Assembly: GCA_030867875.1 (NCBI GenBank)
Contig: JAOWCC010000791.1
Span: 62,001 to 126,000, forward strand
Source: Actinernus sp. WN-2022
Taxonomy: Eukaryota > Cnidaria > Anthozoa > Actiniaria > Actinernidae
Length of the DNA stretch: 64,000 nt
Direction: 5' to 3'
The notes beneath the pieces are model-generated. The model did not search any database. It was not told where the DNA came from and saw only the letters and a list, made by a program, of their open reading frames with translations. Of this stretch, positions 11,901-20,040 are shown piece by piece (positions within the stretch are counted from its first letter, which is position 1; the number at the start of each line of letters is the position of its first letter). Position numbers and translations under genes: made by a program.

Positions 11901-14253
11901 TTGGGCTCTACTAATATCCTTTTTTTTCTTCCCAGAAACTAATATTAATTTTCCATTTTTTTTAAACTAATTTATTTATCTCCAAGTTATTTTATATTGC
12001 CAAAAATTTAACGGCAAAATCAGCAGGGGTCCTTTAACGGGAGTCGCATGATGTTTGTGAATATTGTACGCACCTCAGATACGTTCAGTATATGTCATAT
12101 GTTACAACAATAAGCCTTAATAGCTTCCATGTCCAGATTTGAGGACGTATCTGTATTTATCACGGTTCTGTTTTTCACAATTCTTGATAAGAAAAGGTCA
12201 GAAAAGTGCAATAATCACACAACAGCTCACCTAGTTACTTTTTTTCAATTTACCTCTATTTACTAAAATGGTTCTTTATAGGCGTAATAATAATATATAG
12301 GGACTTTAAGAAACCAGGACGGCGACGGCTGTAACGATGGGTCGTGAAAAGTATTCTCCAGTCAAATAGTGTGTTTATCGTTTCTTGTATTTGCCTATAA
12401 TTGATTTTATTATTCAGGGTTTCGAAAACTTGAATGAGCACAGAGCTCCGTTTTTATTATCAACCAATCAAGTTCTAAACTAAAACCAAACATTGTTTTG
12501 GTTCGTCACGCAATAACTTTTTCATGTAAATTAAACAGGCCCTTAGTAACTAGTCACGCCGTCATTTCATAACATTGCGCCGGTTTATTCAGCCATGTTG
12601 GAAACTTTTTATCATCTTTGAACTTCCAAGGAGGACTCGAAGCATCCAGTATCCTTAGCGGCTACGGCAACACCAATTACTTCAAAACGTTATACAGTTA
12701 CCTCGACCCGGTGTTACAGAATCCTGCTTCAAGCCGCTGGACTAGGTGCTGGAGGGCTCAAACGAACGGTTGGGCAGTATCGACGTTCCACTCACGATGC
12801 AATGGCAAAGGTCCCACAGTAACCATAGTACGTGTGGGTAGCTACGTGTTTGGTGGATACGCAGATGTGTCTTGGCACAGTAAGTAAATACGCAATCAAT
12901 TATTACGTCATGAATATCACGAGGTCGTCAAAGAACCACCGTACTACACCTGGTGTATCGATGATGTCTCGTATAATATCTCACTTTTGAATGTGCTTCA
13001 CTTGTCACGCACAAAGGTTTCAACATAAGGCTCCGGGGTAAATTAAATTTATTATTTTCACAAATCACTGAGCATTATACCCCTGAGCCTCATATTGAAA
13101 CCTTTGTATGTGACAAGTGAAGCATCTATCGAAAGTGGGCTATAATAAGATCGTTTGCACTCAATCCCCAGATATATAAACGACAAAGGGCATGGCGGCC
13201 ATGTTGGTGTACAGAACAAAAGAAGCTAACGAAGAATCTATTGTTAACTGTACACCAATATGGCGGCTATGACGTAACGTGCAAAGGGTCTATTGAAAAC
13301 CATCACAATACAATTGCACAGGGAGCCCACATGTAAGACTCGGACTGGGCTGGAAAGCATCGCGCGGGGCGGCTCATGTTGCTTGAAGGGGCTAGATCAC
13401 GAAAACTCAAAACACAAGTGTCTTTTGGAACTGACCGATAAGACCAGTCGGTTCATGTAAATGGTAGAGCTAAGCTAATAATCAAGGAAATGGAGGCATT
13501 AATTTGAGACAAACTTTTATTTTGGAATACGTCGACACCCTGTGACAATTGTATATTTAATATACACGTTTATTGCACAAGAACGCAAGAAATATGAAAG
13601 CATGTTGGGGTGGTGGTTAAGATAAAATTTCTTCCCGGTTGCCTGCATACTTGCAGCTTTTTGCAGATAAATAAACAACTCAACTAAAAGCTCGCCAAAA
13701 ATGCACACGACTCGTAAGAACACATAGCCGACTAATAACCTGTATGTATTCTAATCATCTACTTCGTTTAGCCGACTAATAACCTGTATGTATTTTAATC
13801 ATCTACTTCGACTAACAATGTCCACTTCTCGTCTACCAGGTTTGCCCAGTACACAACAGCATGACATGACTGCCTGCATAGCATCATATATATCCAGTAT
13901 TATTAATGTTATTCTCATCTGTTCTAGGTAAGGGCGCCTATTCGTGGTCCAACCGATCGTTCCTGTACACGCTATATAACACCAATGGATATTATCCCAT
14001 CAAGCTGACCCTCACCGGTAGTTTTAACCAGTATGCAATCAATGGAAACCCAGGTTATGGTCCGATATTTGGGGGAGGGCACGACCTCCTCATCTATGAT
14101 AACGCCTATAGTAATCGGAATTCTTACACTAACCCCTATTCATACCAACCTCCTCCTCGATGTAGTTACGGTGACGGGCGATGCTCCTTCTTAGCCGGTA
14201 GCTACAAGTTCACTCCAAGTGACATAGAGGTGTTTTATGAGACCACCACCTGA
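2565..14253 (+). CDS. C-type lectin / EGF / TLDc secreted protein, gene model (6 exons found)
   Basis: Six + strand exons join in frame: C-type lectin-like domain (2565-2939), three calcium-binding EGF domains (4875-5000, 6424-6543, 10995-11120) and a TLDc domain split over 12631-12879 and 13928-14253, ending in TGA. All junctions examined are phase 1 with AG/GT borders, as is usual for shuffled extracellular modules. The joined part encodes about 440 residues. The disulphide-rich modules imply a secreted or surface protein; TLDc domains are best known from intracellular oxidation-resistance proteins (OXR1, NCOA7), so their use behind lectin and EGF modules is notable. The start codon and signal peptide were not found and probably lie upstream of the window. 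Introns are packed with MITEs and minisatellites. The last exon is duplicated at 40584-40793. The domain calls are firm; the single-gene join is inferred from compatible phases. Confidence 0.75.
3139..3780. repeat. Minisatellite, 83-bp unit, about 8 copies
   Basis: An intronic array with a period of 83 bases (for example CTCACACTAGCGAC at 3222 and 3305). Units differ by point changes and small indels. It sits between the lectin exon and the first EGF exon. Confidence 0.9.
4267..4743 (-). repeat. MITE, family C, copy 1 (interrupted)
   Basis: Ends read CAGGAGCGTTTATATCTCC and, inverted, CAGGAGTCCATAACTAGGA. The body is the reverse complement of the copy at 6619-6897. It is split by a nested element at 4348-4533. 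The end sequence of this family is the seed of the 32-bp satellite at 39.4-40.6 kb. Confidence 0.75.
4348..4533. mobile_element. Nested 186-bp MITE with AATT duplication
   Basis: Imperfect inverted ends GACCGATTTAGCATGTACAT and GACCGATTTAGCTTGCATAT (on the opposite strand) are flanked by AATT on both sides (4344-4347 and 4534-4537). The related MITE at 6619-6897 has a single AATT at the same place with no insertion, so it serves as the empty site. Too short to encode anything. Confidence 0.8.
4875..5000 (+). CDS. Exon: calcium-binding EGF domain 1
   Basis: This 126-base, phase 1-1 exon encodes a six-cysteine EGF module. It starts with the calcium-binding signature D-x-D-E-C and has the N...Y/F pattern (CTNSYGSYSCRC) expected for asparagine hydroxylation and calcium coordination. 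The acceptor is ACTATAG and the donor TTCAG|GTTCGT. Confidence 0.88.
5168..5540. repeat. MITE, family E, copy 1
   Basis: Inverted ends: TAGGGACCTTAAGCAACCAC at the left and, on the other strand, TAGGGAGCTTAAGCAACCAA. Both are followed by runs of ACGACGACG. A partial relative begins at 12298 (TAGGGACTTTAAGAAACCAG). Intronic and non-coding. Confidence 0.75.
5693..6022. mobile_element. Inverted-repeat element carrying a recombinase-like first exon
   Basis: Inverted ends AGTATATACAACACGGGAAC and AGTATATACAGCACGGGAAC bound 330 bp. Inside, 5802-5922 is an open exon with a good ATG and a GTAAAT donor, but no downstream exons fit before the right end. The simplest reading is an internally deleted derivative of a larger coding element. 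The flank continues directly into the AACAATTATTC palindrome module. Confidence 0.65.
5802..5922 (+). pseudogene. Orphan first exon resembling Crypton-like tyrosine recombinase proteins
   Basis: Forty codons from ATG (MAGVNSRFANV...) to a donor site CAAG|GTAAAT. The R-F-A-x-V-S start and the T-K-K-A-T-K-x-G segment resemble the N-terminal, core-binding part of ZMYM/QRICH1/KCTD1-type proteins and Crypton tyrosine recombinases. Only this exon is present; there is no catalytic domain. The call rests on a short remembered motif and could be wrong. Confidence 0.45.
6023..6131. repeat. Palindrome module (AACAATTATTC type)
   Basis: A near-perfect inverted repeat running from AACAATTATTCGCC to GGCGAATAATTGTT, with an inner repeat of GGGGAATATTCACC. 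It is the same module as at 403-672 (amplified) and 18487-18610. It can form a long hairpin. A second small hairpin (CCACTTGTAC ... GTACAAGTG) follows at about 6135-6248. Confidence 0.75.
6424..6543 (+). CDS. Exon: calcium-binding EGF domain 2
   Basis: A 120-base phase 1-1 exon with D-I-D-E-C at the start, six cysteines and the CTNTKGSYVCQC core. The donor is CACGG|GTAAGTG and the acceptor TTACTAG. In frame with the flanking EGF exons. Confidence 0.9.
6619..6897 (+). repeat. MITE, family C, copy 2
   Basis: Inverted ends AGCCCATAACTAGGAGC and GCTCCTAGTTATGGGCTCCT. It carries an uninterrupted AATT at the position where copy 1 (4267-4743) has a nested insertion. Near the left end it contains GCGTCCATCCCACATACTGG, the motif that is tandemly amplified at 39.4-40.6 kb. 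Confidence 0.8.
7340..7632. repeat. MITE, family B, copy 2 (most complete)
   Basis: Well-preserved inverted ends CAATAGGCCCTTTGCAGCTA and its complement near 7605-7632, both followed by CACGTG. At 293 bp this is the reference copy for the family (others at 2096, 16715 and 31353). Confidence 0.85.
7633..8109. other. Intronic spacer, no gene seen
   Basis: Contains GCCGCCATCTTGGTTGACG-type sequence common at MITE ends, but no exon is recognised. Confidence 0.4.
8110..8195 (+). repeat. Inverted repeat arm, left of tRNA-like array
   Basis: GAAACCAAGAGACCAT ... ATGATAGTCTGCGCC matches, in inverse orientation, 10402-10477. The two arms enclose 2.2 kb including the tRNA-like array. They may be ends of one element or two separate insertions. 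Confidence 0.6.
8627..8700 (+). tRNA. tRNA-Thr(TGT)-like gene, array copy 1
   Basis: A 74-nt cloverleaf can be drawn. The acceptor GACTTGA pairs with TTGGGTC using three G-T wobbles, followed by discriminator A. The D arm is GCTC/GAGC, the anticodon arm CCAGA/CCTGG has an A-C mismatch next to the loop, and the T arm TTGGG/CCCAC has one T-C mismatch. The A box (TAGCTCAGTTGGTAGAGC) and B box (GGTTCGAGTCC) are ideal and a T6 terminator follows. The loop CATGTAA puts TGT at the anticodon but A at position 33, which is almost always U. It may therefore be a transcribed pseudo-tRNA. Confidence 0.6.
8883..8956 (+). tRNA. tRNA-Thr(TGT)-like gene, array copy 2
   Basis: Identical to copy 1, including the A at position 33. 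The downstream spacer is about 75 bases shorter. Confidence 0.6.
9064..9137 (+). tRNA. tRNA-Thr(TGT)-like gene, array copy 3
   Basis: Identical to copy 1 in stems, loops, boxes and T-tract terminator. Confidence 0.6.
9320..9393 (+). tRNA. tRNA-Thr(TGT)-like gene, array copy 4
   Basis: Identical to copy 1. Confidence 0.6.
9576..9649 (+). tRNA. tRNA-Thr(TGT)-like gene, array copy 5
   Basis: Identical to copy 1; the last unit of the array. Confidence 0.6.
9772..10994. other. Intronic spacer with inverted repeat arm
   Basis: 10402-10477 is the right arm matching 8110-8195 inversely. At about 10808-10880 a small hairpin-like repeat (TCCGGATTCGAAGG ... CCGAATCCGG) resembles 2990-3105. No exon is recognised. 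Confidence 0.5.
10995..11120 (+). CDS. Exon: calcium-binding EGF domain 3
   Basis: A 126-base phase 1-1 exon with D-I-D-E-C, six cysteines and CTNTQGSHVCVC. The donor is AAACC|GTAAGT and the acceptor TTCCAG. Its final base C joins GA of the TLDc exon to give an in-frame codon. Confidence 0.88.
11121..12630. other. Intron with tRNA-Val-like relic and MITE pieces
   Basis: 11352-11425 resembles tRNA-Val: a TTTACAA loop with TAC anticodon on a four-pair stem and a partial B box, but the acceptor stem is not closed, so it is a relic or SINE head. 11508-11562 is a 55-bp hairpin bounded by ACCACAGGCAGCCCA and TTGGGTTACCTGTGGT, a terminus also seen near 19.66, 25.82 and 26.72 kb. 12298-12350 is a partial family E MITE end. 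Confidence 0.5.
12631..12879 (+). CDS. Exon: TLDc domain, first half
   Basis: A 249-base exon, phase 1 in and phase 1 out. It begins GLEASSILSG and includes the TLDc core W-x-V-S-T-F-H-S-R-C-N-G-K-G-P-T-V-T-I and the turn FGGYADVSW, all typical of TLDc. The donor is GGCACA|GTAAGT. Confidence 0.88.
12981..13138. repeat. Hairpin MITE
   Basis: Arms of about 55 bases (GTGCTTCACTTGTCACGCAC on the left; the near complement ends GTGACAAGTGAAGC on the right) surround a short AT-rich loop. Confidence 0.75.
13192..13269. repeat. Small palindrome
   Basis: GGCGGCCATGTTGGTGTACA and CTGTACACCAATATGGCGGC are near-perfect inverted arms around a 33-base loop. It is flanked by CAAAGGG motifs on both sides, suggesting a family B-like insertion site or MITE. 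Confidence 0.6.
13270..13927. other. Intronic spacer
   Basis: Contains a 45-bp tandem duplication at 13726-13815 (GCCGACTAATAACCTGTATG twice). No exon is seen. Confidence 0.6.
13928..14253 (+). CDS. Exon: TLDc domain, second half and C terminus
   Basis: The terminal exon begins in phase with the previous one (A|GT) and reads KGAYSWSNRSFLYTL, then FGGGHDLLIYDNA, and ends FTPSDIEVFYETTT before TGA. It contains the C-terminal TLDc strands and the F-x-x-x-D-I-E-V-F end typical of the domain. A 5'-truncated copy with a 1-base deletion is at 40584-40793. Confidence 0.9.
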
Positions 14254-14305
14254 TCACAGCATTGTACTTCTGTTGCTTACTAACAGGTTCAAGGACTAAG
14301 TTACG

Positions 14306-14606
14306 ATAGAGCGGTTTTCGATTGAGTGTCGAAAATAATAAGTGATTGCTTTGGTCTGTGCGTTTGGTTAGCTTTTCTGTTGGCTGTGAGAAGTGTTTTC
14401 TAAACTAAAACCAAAGGTAATCACGAAATCAGATTTTGCTTTAGTGACAGTATCGACGATTGCGTTTACTTCGCCTCGTGATTGGTTCAAGTAAAATTAA
14501 TCGTGAATTACTTCAGTTCGTGATTGGCTCATTGTGTTTTACTTGCTCCTGTGATTGGCTATGTAATTACTTTGGTTTTACGACACTCAACTGAAAACCG
14601 CTCTAT
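14306..14606. repeat. MITE, family F, copy 1
   Basis: Inverted ends ATAGAGCGGTTTTCGATTGA and ATAGAGCGGTTTTCAGTTGA (opposite strand), consistent with TA duplications. It lies 50 bp past the TLDc stop codon and is part of the block duplicated at 40.6 kb. Confidence 0.8.
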
Positions 14607-14639
14607 GTACTAAAGTAGATTTCATATGAATGGGCAAGT

Positions 14640-14790
14640 TACGGCAATGACTTACGGTACGGTTACTGTACGGCATACCGTGACATTGTAATGGATTTCC
14701 CATTGTATTTGTCCTTCTTATCCAATCAAATTACAGTATTACGGTACGTCACGGTACGGTTACGGTAAGGCTACGGACATGCCGTATTTT
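14640..14790. repeat. ACGGTACGG-rich inverted repeats
   Basis: TTACGGTACGGTTAC recurs in both orientations around a CATTGTATTTGTCC core, forming an imperfect stem. Present again at about 41165-41320. Confidence 0.6.
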
Positions 14791-14994
14791 CCCCACTCAC
14801 ACGAGATCCGTTCTAGTTCTACCTACATTAGAGTAAAGGGTTTCGGATCAATACCGTTGAAACTACTATATTTTAGATGCATAATTATCTGATATCATGT
14901 AGGTCTTGTCATTTACACTATTGATTCGAAATTAGAACTTGGCGAATAGTCCAATTTATAGTTCTTGAACGCCATTTTGAAAGGTAACCAGAGG

Positions 14995-15440
14995 CATGTA
15001 TCTAGTTAGCATGATAAACAAAATCTATCCATATTCATAGAAGAGGGTTTGTATCAGTGCAGGGTCAACTTCTAGCCTCCATGGCTTGTATCTAGTGTGC
15101 ATGATAATCAAAATCTATCCATATTCATAGAAAGAGGGTTTGTATCAGTGCAGGGTCAACTCCATTCTCCATGGCTTGTATCTAGTTAGCATGATAATCA
15201 AAATCTATCCATATTCATAGAAAGAGGGTTTGTATCAGTGCAGGATCAACTCCATTCTCCATGGCTTGTATCTAGTTAGCATGATAATCATAGAAAGAGG
15301 GTTTGTATCAGTGCAGGTTCAACTCCATCCTCCATGGCTTGTATCTAGTTAGCATGATAATCACAATCTATCCATATTCATAGAAAGAGAGTTTGTATCA
15401 GTGCAGGGTCAACTCCAGCCTCTATGCTATGCTAAGGCTT
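14995..15440. repeat. Minisatellite, 90-bp unit, about 5 copies
   Basis: GGCTTGTATCTAG recurs at 15083, 15173 and 15263, a 90-base period, with one shortened unit. It is flanked by an inverted GTTCTTGAACGCC / TTTCAAGAACTA pair. The paralogous array at about 41430-41985 has more copies. Confidence 0.9.
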
Positions 15441-15796
15441 GGTTACCTTTCAAGAACTATTGGACTATTGTCTTGTTACTCCATATTAAATCATGTTCAG
15501 ATATTTTCTTCTTGTAAACGTTAGTATAAAATAAGATGCACCAAAAAGTACGTACGTACATGGATACGGATTGATGTAGTGCTATGTCGGGACACCAAAT
15601 GTTAAGGAAAATGCCATGCATGCAGCATGCAGAAGAATTCAGCGTTATATGAAAACAATAAAAATTGGGTTTAAACGTAGAGCCGTATATGAGTTAATTG
15701 ATTATTGTCGGTTTCTTATATATAGTATATAAAATGATGACGATCATATGTCAGTTAGGTCCGTTTCAGACGGAGAACATTTCATGCGCAGAACGT

Positions 15797-16702
15797 AAAG
15801 TGCATGTGAGCCCTAGCCAGTTATCATTGATTTAAAGGTCAAAGTGCATGTCAGCCCTAGCCAGTTATCAATGATTTAAAGGTCAAAGTGCATATGAGCC
15901 CTAGCCAGTTAACATTGATTTAAAGATCAAAGTGCATATGAGCCCTAGGCAGTTATCATTGATTTACAGGTCAAAGTGCATATGAGCCCTAGCCAGTTAT
16001 CAGTGATTTAAAGATCAAAGTGCATATGAGACCTAGCCAGTTATCATTGATTTAGAGGTCAAAGTGCATGTCAGCCCTAGCCAGTTATTAGTGATTTAAA
16101 GGTCAAAGTGCATATGACCCTAGCCAGTTATCATTGATTTAAAGGTCAAAGTGCATATGAGCCCTAGCCAGTTATCATTGATTTAAAGATCAAAGTGCAT
16201 ATAAGACCTAGCCAGTTATCATTGATTTAAAGGTCAAAGTGCATATGAGCCCTAGCCAGTTATCATTGATATAAAGATCAAAGTGCATATGAGCCCTAGC
16301 CAGTTATCATTGCTTTAAAGATCAAAGTGCATATGAGCCTAGCCAGTTATCATTGATTTAAAGATCAAAGTGCATATGAGACCTAGCCAGTTATCATTGA
16401 TTTAGAGGTCAAAGTGCATGTCAGCCCTAGCCAGTTATTAGTGATTTAAAGGTCAAAGTGCATATGAGCCCTAGCCAGTTATCATTGATTTAGAGGTCAA
16501 AGTGCATATGAATCATTGTTATAAAAGTCAAAGTGCATATGAGCCCTAGCCAGTTATCGTTGATTTAAAGGTCAAAGTGCACGTGAGCCCTAGCCAGTTA
16601 TCATTGATTTAAAGGTCAAAGTGCATGTGAGCCCTAGCCAGTTATCATTGATTTAAAGGTCAAAGTGCAATGAGACCTAGCCAGTTATCATTGATTTAAA
16701 GT
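15797..16702. repeat. Minisatellite, 44-bp unit, about 20 copies
   Basis: The first unit starts AAAGTGCATGTGAGCCCTAG at 15797 and the next at 15841. Variants carry ATATGAG or GTCAGC. Position 15795-15798 (GTAA) is the counterpart of the TTAA where the 5.4 kb transposon is inserted in the second copy of this block. Confidence 0.93.
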
Positions 16703-16714
16703 CAGTGCCGTAAA

Positions 16715-16890
16715 GTTCAAAATTTGTAAATGCTATTTTCCACCTCCAATCGATAGTCCATCTTTCTAAAACTGCGTTGGCATGCTCAGCATCCATAGCA
16801 ACGCCTTTCCCATGGGGATCACGAGCTCAATTAATTCGTTAATGAAGTCTTATATCAGCACGTGACTGTTTGCTGCAAAAGCTAGGCCTT
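16715..16890 (-). repeat. MITE, family B, partial copy 3
   Basis: Matches the reverse complement of the left half of 7340-7632 (CCATGGGGATCACGAGCTCA and flanks). The other end is missing. Confidence 0.7.
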
Positions 16891-17431
16891 CCCATGGAAA
16901 AGGCTTATTCTGACTACACTACCAAGAGACATTCGTATATAGAAATAGTTTATTTAGGATTGTGTAGGTCAGTCGTACTGCTGAATAATATATGCTAGGC
17001 TCCTGACAATGTCTGTGTGGTATAATATGATCGATACAGCATATTATCCTAACTCAAATGTGCCACGCCAGATACGAAAAAACACTAAAAAAACACTCTT
17101 TAGATGTGGTCAAAAAATATGTGGAAACGTATATATATTATAGTGTCTACAGCTTCTTAAGAGACACAAAAATTTACAGAGATAAAAATGGGGATTAAAA
17201 ATAGAATATGAAAACAAATAATAGTAATAATAGTAAGGTGAATCAAGTAATCCTAATTTAATACTAAGTTAAATGCTAATTTATGCTAAGATGCTATGAT
17301 GATACTAAGATGCTATGATGATACTAAGATGAAACTAATTAATAAATACTAATTAAATTAAATCTGATAATACTAGTAAGTTAATACTAAGGTAAATATG
17401 GCACAAGACTAATCAAGGAGATTTACTTTCC

Positions 17432-17856
17432 TTAAATTTGTTTTAAAAGTAGCGAGAGACTTCGATTCGCGTATTTCTTGAGGTAGTGAGTTCCATAACT
17501 GAACACCATTATAACCAAGGATTTTTTTAAGGAATCAGTTTGGGGTCTAGGGAGGAACAATTTATTAGAGGCACCACGAAGGTTGTAACAGGAAATCTGG
17601 TCGAGAGGACAAAATAAGTCTTTTAAGCATTGCGCGGCTTTGTTGTTTAGGATTTTAAACATTAATAGAGCTTTGTGTTTAGCCCTTCTGTCTGCCAACG
17701 TTTCCCATCCAAGGGTTAATAAGTTTTCAGGAGAAGGAGTTTCGTATCCCTTTCCTAAAATTATACGGGCAGCTCGATTTTGAAATCTCTGCAAGGTGTC
17801 CGACAACACTTTTCCAAAATTATCCCACACATTACAGCAGTAGTCGAGATGAGATA
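17432..17856 (-). pseudogene. LINE reverse transcriptase, C-terminal fragment
   Basis: The minus strand encodes the C-terminal tail typical of jockey/CR1-type non-LTR elements: LDYCCNVWDN, then LQRFQNRAARII, LGWETLADRR, and after a frameshift LWNSLPQEIRES. The shift falls in a T7 run near 17521. The catalytic part is absent, so it is a 5'-truncated, dead copy. Simple ATGCTAAGATG repeats and AT-rich 3' sequence lie at 17150-17430. Confidence 0.75.
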
Positions 17857-17971
17857 TAATTATTTAAGGATCTATATATAGTTTCGAGAGTATCATGATA
17901 AACAAACGGGCGAATTCTCCTCAAAATTAGATATAATTTAAAACCACAATCTAAAGAAATCTTAATCCTTC

Positions 17972-18365
17972 TCTACTCGTGCTCTGGCTCCACCGCTGTT
18001 TTGTCAAGAACGTCATGAGTCAAAACCTTGACCCTAGTCTCCCGCGTTCGATTTTTACCGGGATCTGGAATGCCTCGGTTGCTGCAGCGTATTTGAATTT
18101 GTTGCAGCGTATTTGAATTTGCGTTCGGGTATATGGATTTGCGTTTTTGTATTTGAATTTGCATTTTTGTATTTGAATTTGCGTTCGTGTATTTGTATTT
18201 GCGTTCGTGTATTTGTATTTGCTGCAGCGTATATGGATTTGGTGCAGCGTATCTGAATTTGCTGCAGCGTATTTGGATTTGCGTTCAGGTATTTGGATTT
18301 GCGTTTGTGTATTTGAATTTGCGTTCGTGTATTTGGATTTGCGTTGGTGTATTGCACCTATGGGC
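17972..18365 (-). repeat. Family G repeat with 18-bp minisatellite core, copy 1
   Basis: Flanks CTCTACTCGTGCTCTGGCTC and ATTGCACCTATGGGCCACCG match 34855-35270 closely. Between them lie about 15 units of an 18-bp motif, GCGTATTTGAATTTGCTG and relatives. The peptides this motif encodes on either strand are artefacts of the repeat. Confidence 0.85.
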
Positions 18366-18486
18366 CACCGTATGGATGGGATCTAATCAGCAAATATATA
18401 CGAATATCAAGACAAGATGAAAGGCTGATTGTACGGTTACTGGGAAATATATATAATTGCTACAGATATTTCGGTTGGCCCCCTCA

Positions 18487-18784
18487 GGGTATATTGAACA
18501 TTTATTCACCTCAGTGTCGGTGAATAGTGGTGGATATTTATGCGCCGCGACTAGGTAAATATCCACCACTATTCACCGTCCGACACTAAGGTAAATAATT
18601 GTGTTAGTTGTACATACCATTCAAGTGAATAGCCAGCACCAAATAGTTATTTTATTTTCTGTCAAATGGACAAAAATACGCGCGAGGTGATCGCTGCTTC
18701 GCTCGGAGGTGAATAGCAAAGGACATTCACCTCCGGAGTAGCCAATTAAAGCGCGTGAAAAGCACTATTCACTGGTGTGGTATA
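18487..18784. repeat. Palindrome module plus MITE family A, copy 2 (inverted)
   Basis: 18487-18610 is a full palindrome (TTCACCTCAGTGTCGGTGAA ... GGTAAATAATTG) and 18615-18783 is the reverse complement of the cassette at 226-395. The order is the mirror image of that at 226-672. Confidence 0.75.
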
Positions 18785-18795
18785 TACTAAATAAA

Positions 18796-19480
18796 TATTT
18801 AGTATGCGGCATACACGAGAGATCAGCGTGCGGTAGCTAAAGAAGCAATTATTTCTAAATCATTTTTTTAAAAGCCAATGGCAATATTTGTCGAAAAATA
18901 GTAAGCAACGCAAAAAATGTCATTTGTGAATTTTGCAAATCATGATTTATTGGAAGGTTTGATATTAGATCGTTATAACAGGTTTTGTAATTATCACATC
19001 AAGCTTGGTCGAGCAGTTCGAATTTTTCGCTAATATGCTAATTTTTTCGTTTGCAGTGTCGACGTTTTCATAGATAATAAAAATAACATTTGAACCTTCT
19101 CGGATGATAAAGTGGGAAACCACGGCTTTATTTACATGCTGAATTCTGTCTCGGAGTACTCTCAGCTTTAGCCAGCGCGCTAGTCACGAACCGCGACAAT
19201 AATTATTTCATCTGCGCGCTCATAACTGCGGAGATTATTACTGGATGATGCAGTGTATAATCAATGTGGTTTCTCAATCACCCTCCAACCTTAACCACGC
19301 GTAAGCACATTTACTTATTTATTTATTGAAAGAGTTCTCAAGTACGTTAAGGCCTGGGTCAACACAAAAACACGCTAACATTGATTATCTCTGTTATGAA
19401 ATTGGTTTTAAACGAATCTTTACCAAATTTAAAGTTTTTTTAATTTAAACAATATTTGGGCTTTACGTTTGCCCCAAGTA
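18796..19480. other. Intergenic, no gene seen
   Basis: AT-rich sequence without a recognised repeat or exon. Confidence 0.4.
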
Positions 19481-19668
19481 GTCAGGTCTCTTAGGGTCTT
19501 GATCGTTACAGAGCTGACAAAAGCACCAAACTTGGCATAGTTGTAGCTTATGGTAGTACTATCAATGTTAGAGGGGGAGCCCAACGTAAATATTCCTTTA
19601 AGGGGAATTACGGAGGATTTACATTTTCAAATTCCACGAATTGGGTTCCCTGTGGTACTTATTTTAAA
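19481..19668 (+). repeat. Repeat terminus left of nuclease/CXC gene
   Basis: AGTCAGGTCTCTTAGGG ... GAGGGGGAGCCCAACG ... TTGGGTTCCCTGTGGT matches 25817-26013 in inverse orientation at about 70-75% by eye. The CCACAGG-type end faces the gene on both sides. Confidence 0.65.
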
Positions 19669-19830
19669 TATATTTATTAAATATGTAATAACGTTTTAAA
19701 TAAATTTTGAAAAAGCTATCTACCATTAGAATGCATTATCTGTCATGACTGTCGGTTACAACCTCGAATCTTAACAAAAAAGCTACTTTTCGGCATCTCT
19801 TTGAAATACTGGTGCCCAGTCCCACTCGGC

Positions 19831-19862
19831 CATTGGCTAAATCCAATATGGCGGCTCTCAGG
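19831..19862 (+). promoter_or_regulatory. Possible promoter: CCAAT box and YY1-like motif
   Basis: CATTGGCTAAATCCAATATG followed by GCGGC combines a CCAAT element with an AATATGGCGGC YY1-type initiator motif, 180 bp upstream of the nuclease gene ATG. A GTAAGT donor follows at 19879 and an acceptor TTTCAG sits at 20030, so a 5' UTR intron is possible. Short motifs, so only suggestive. Confidence 0.3.
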
Positions 19863-20040
19863 AGTACCTACAAAATCTGTAAGTATTTCGCTATTAAAAG
19901 GCCATAATCTTGCTAATTTTATATTGCAATATATATAAAAGTTTGGTTTAACAGTTTTTCTTTCAATTTTAAGTTGTTTTTTCTAAGTAATTAGCTAAAA
20001 TTAATCGAAAATATAACCGTTTCAAATTTCAGAATCGGAA

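Noticed and set aside
19849..19885. Coding first exon (ATGGCGGCTCTC) for the nuclease gene
   Set aside because: Splicing its GTAAGT donor to the acceptor at 20030 gives a stop at the junction in the needed frame; at best it is a 5' UTR exon.
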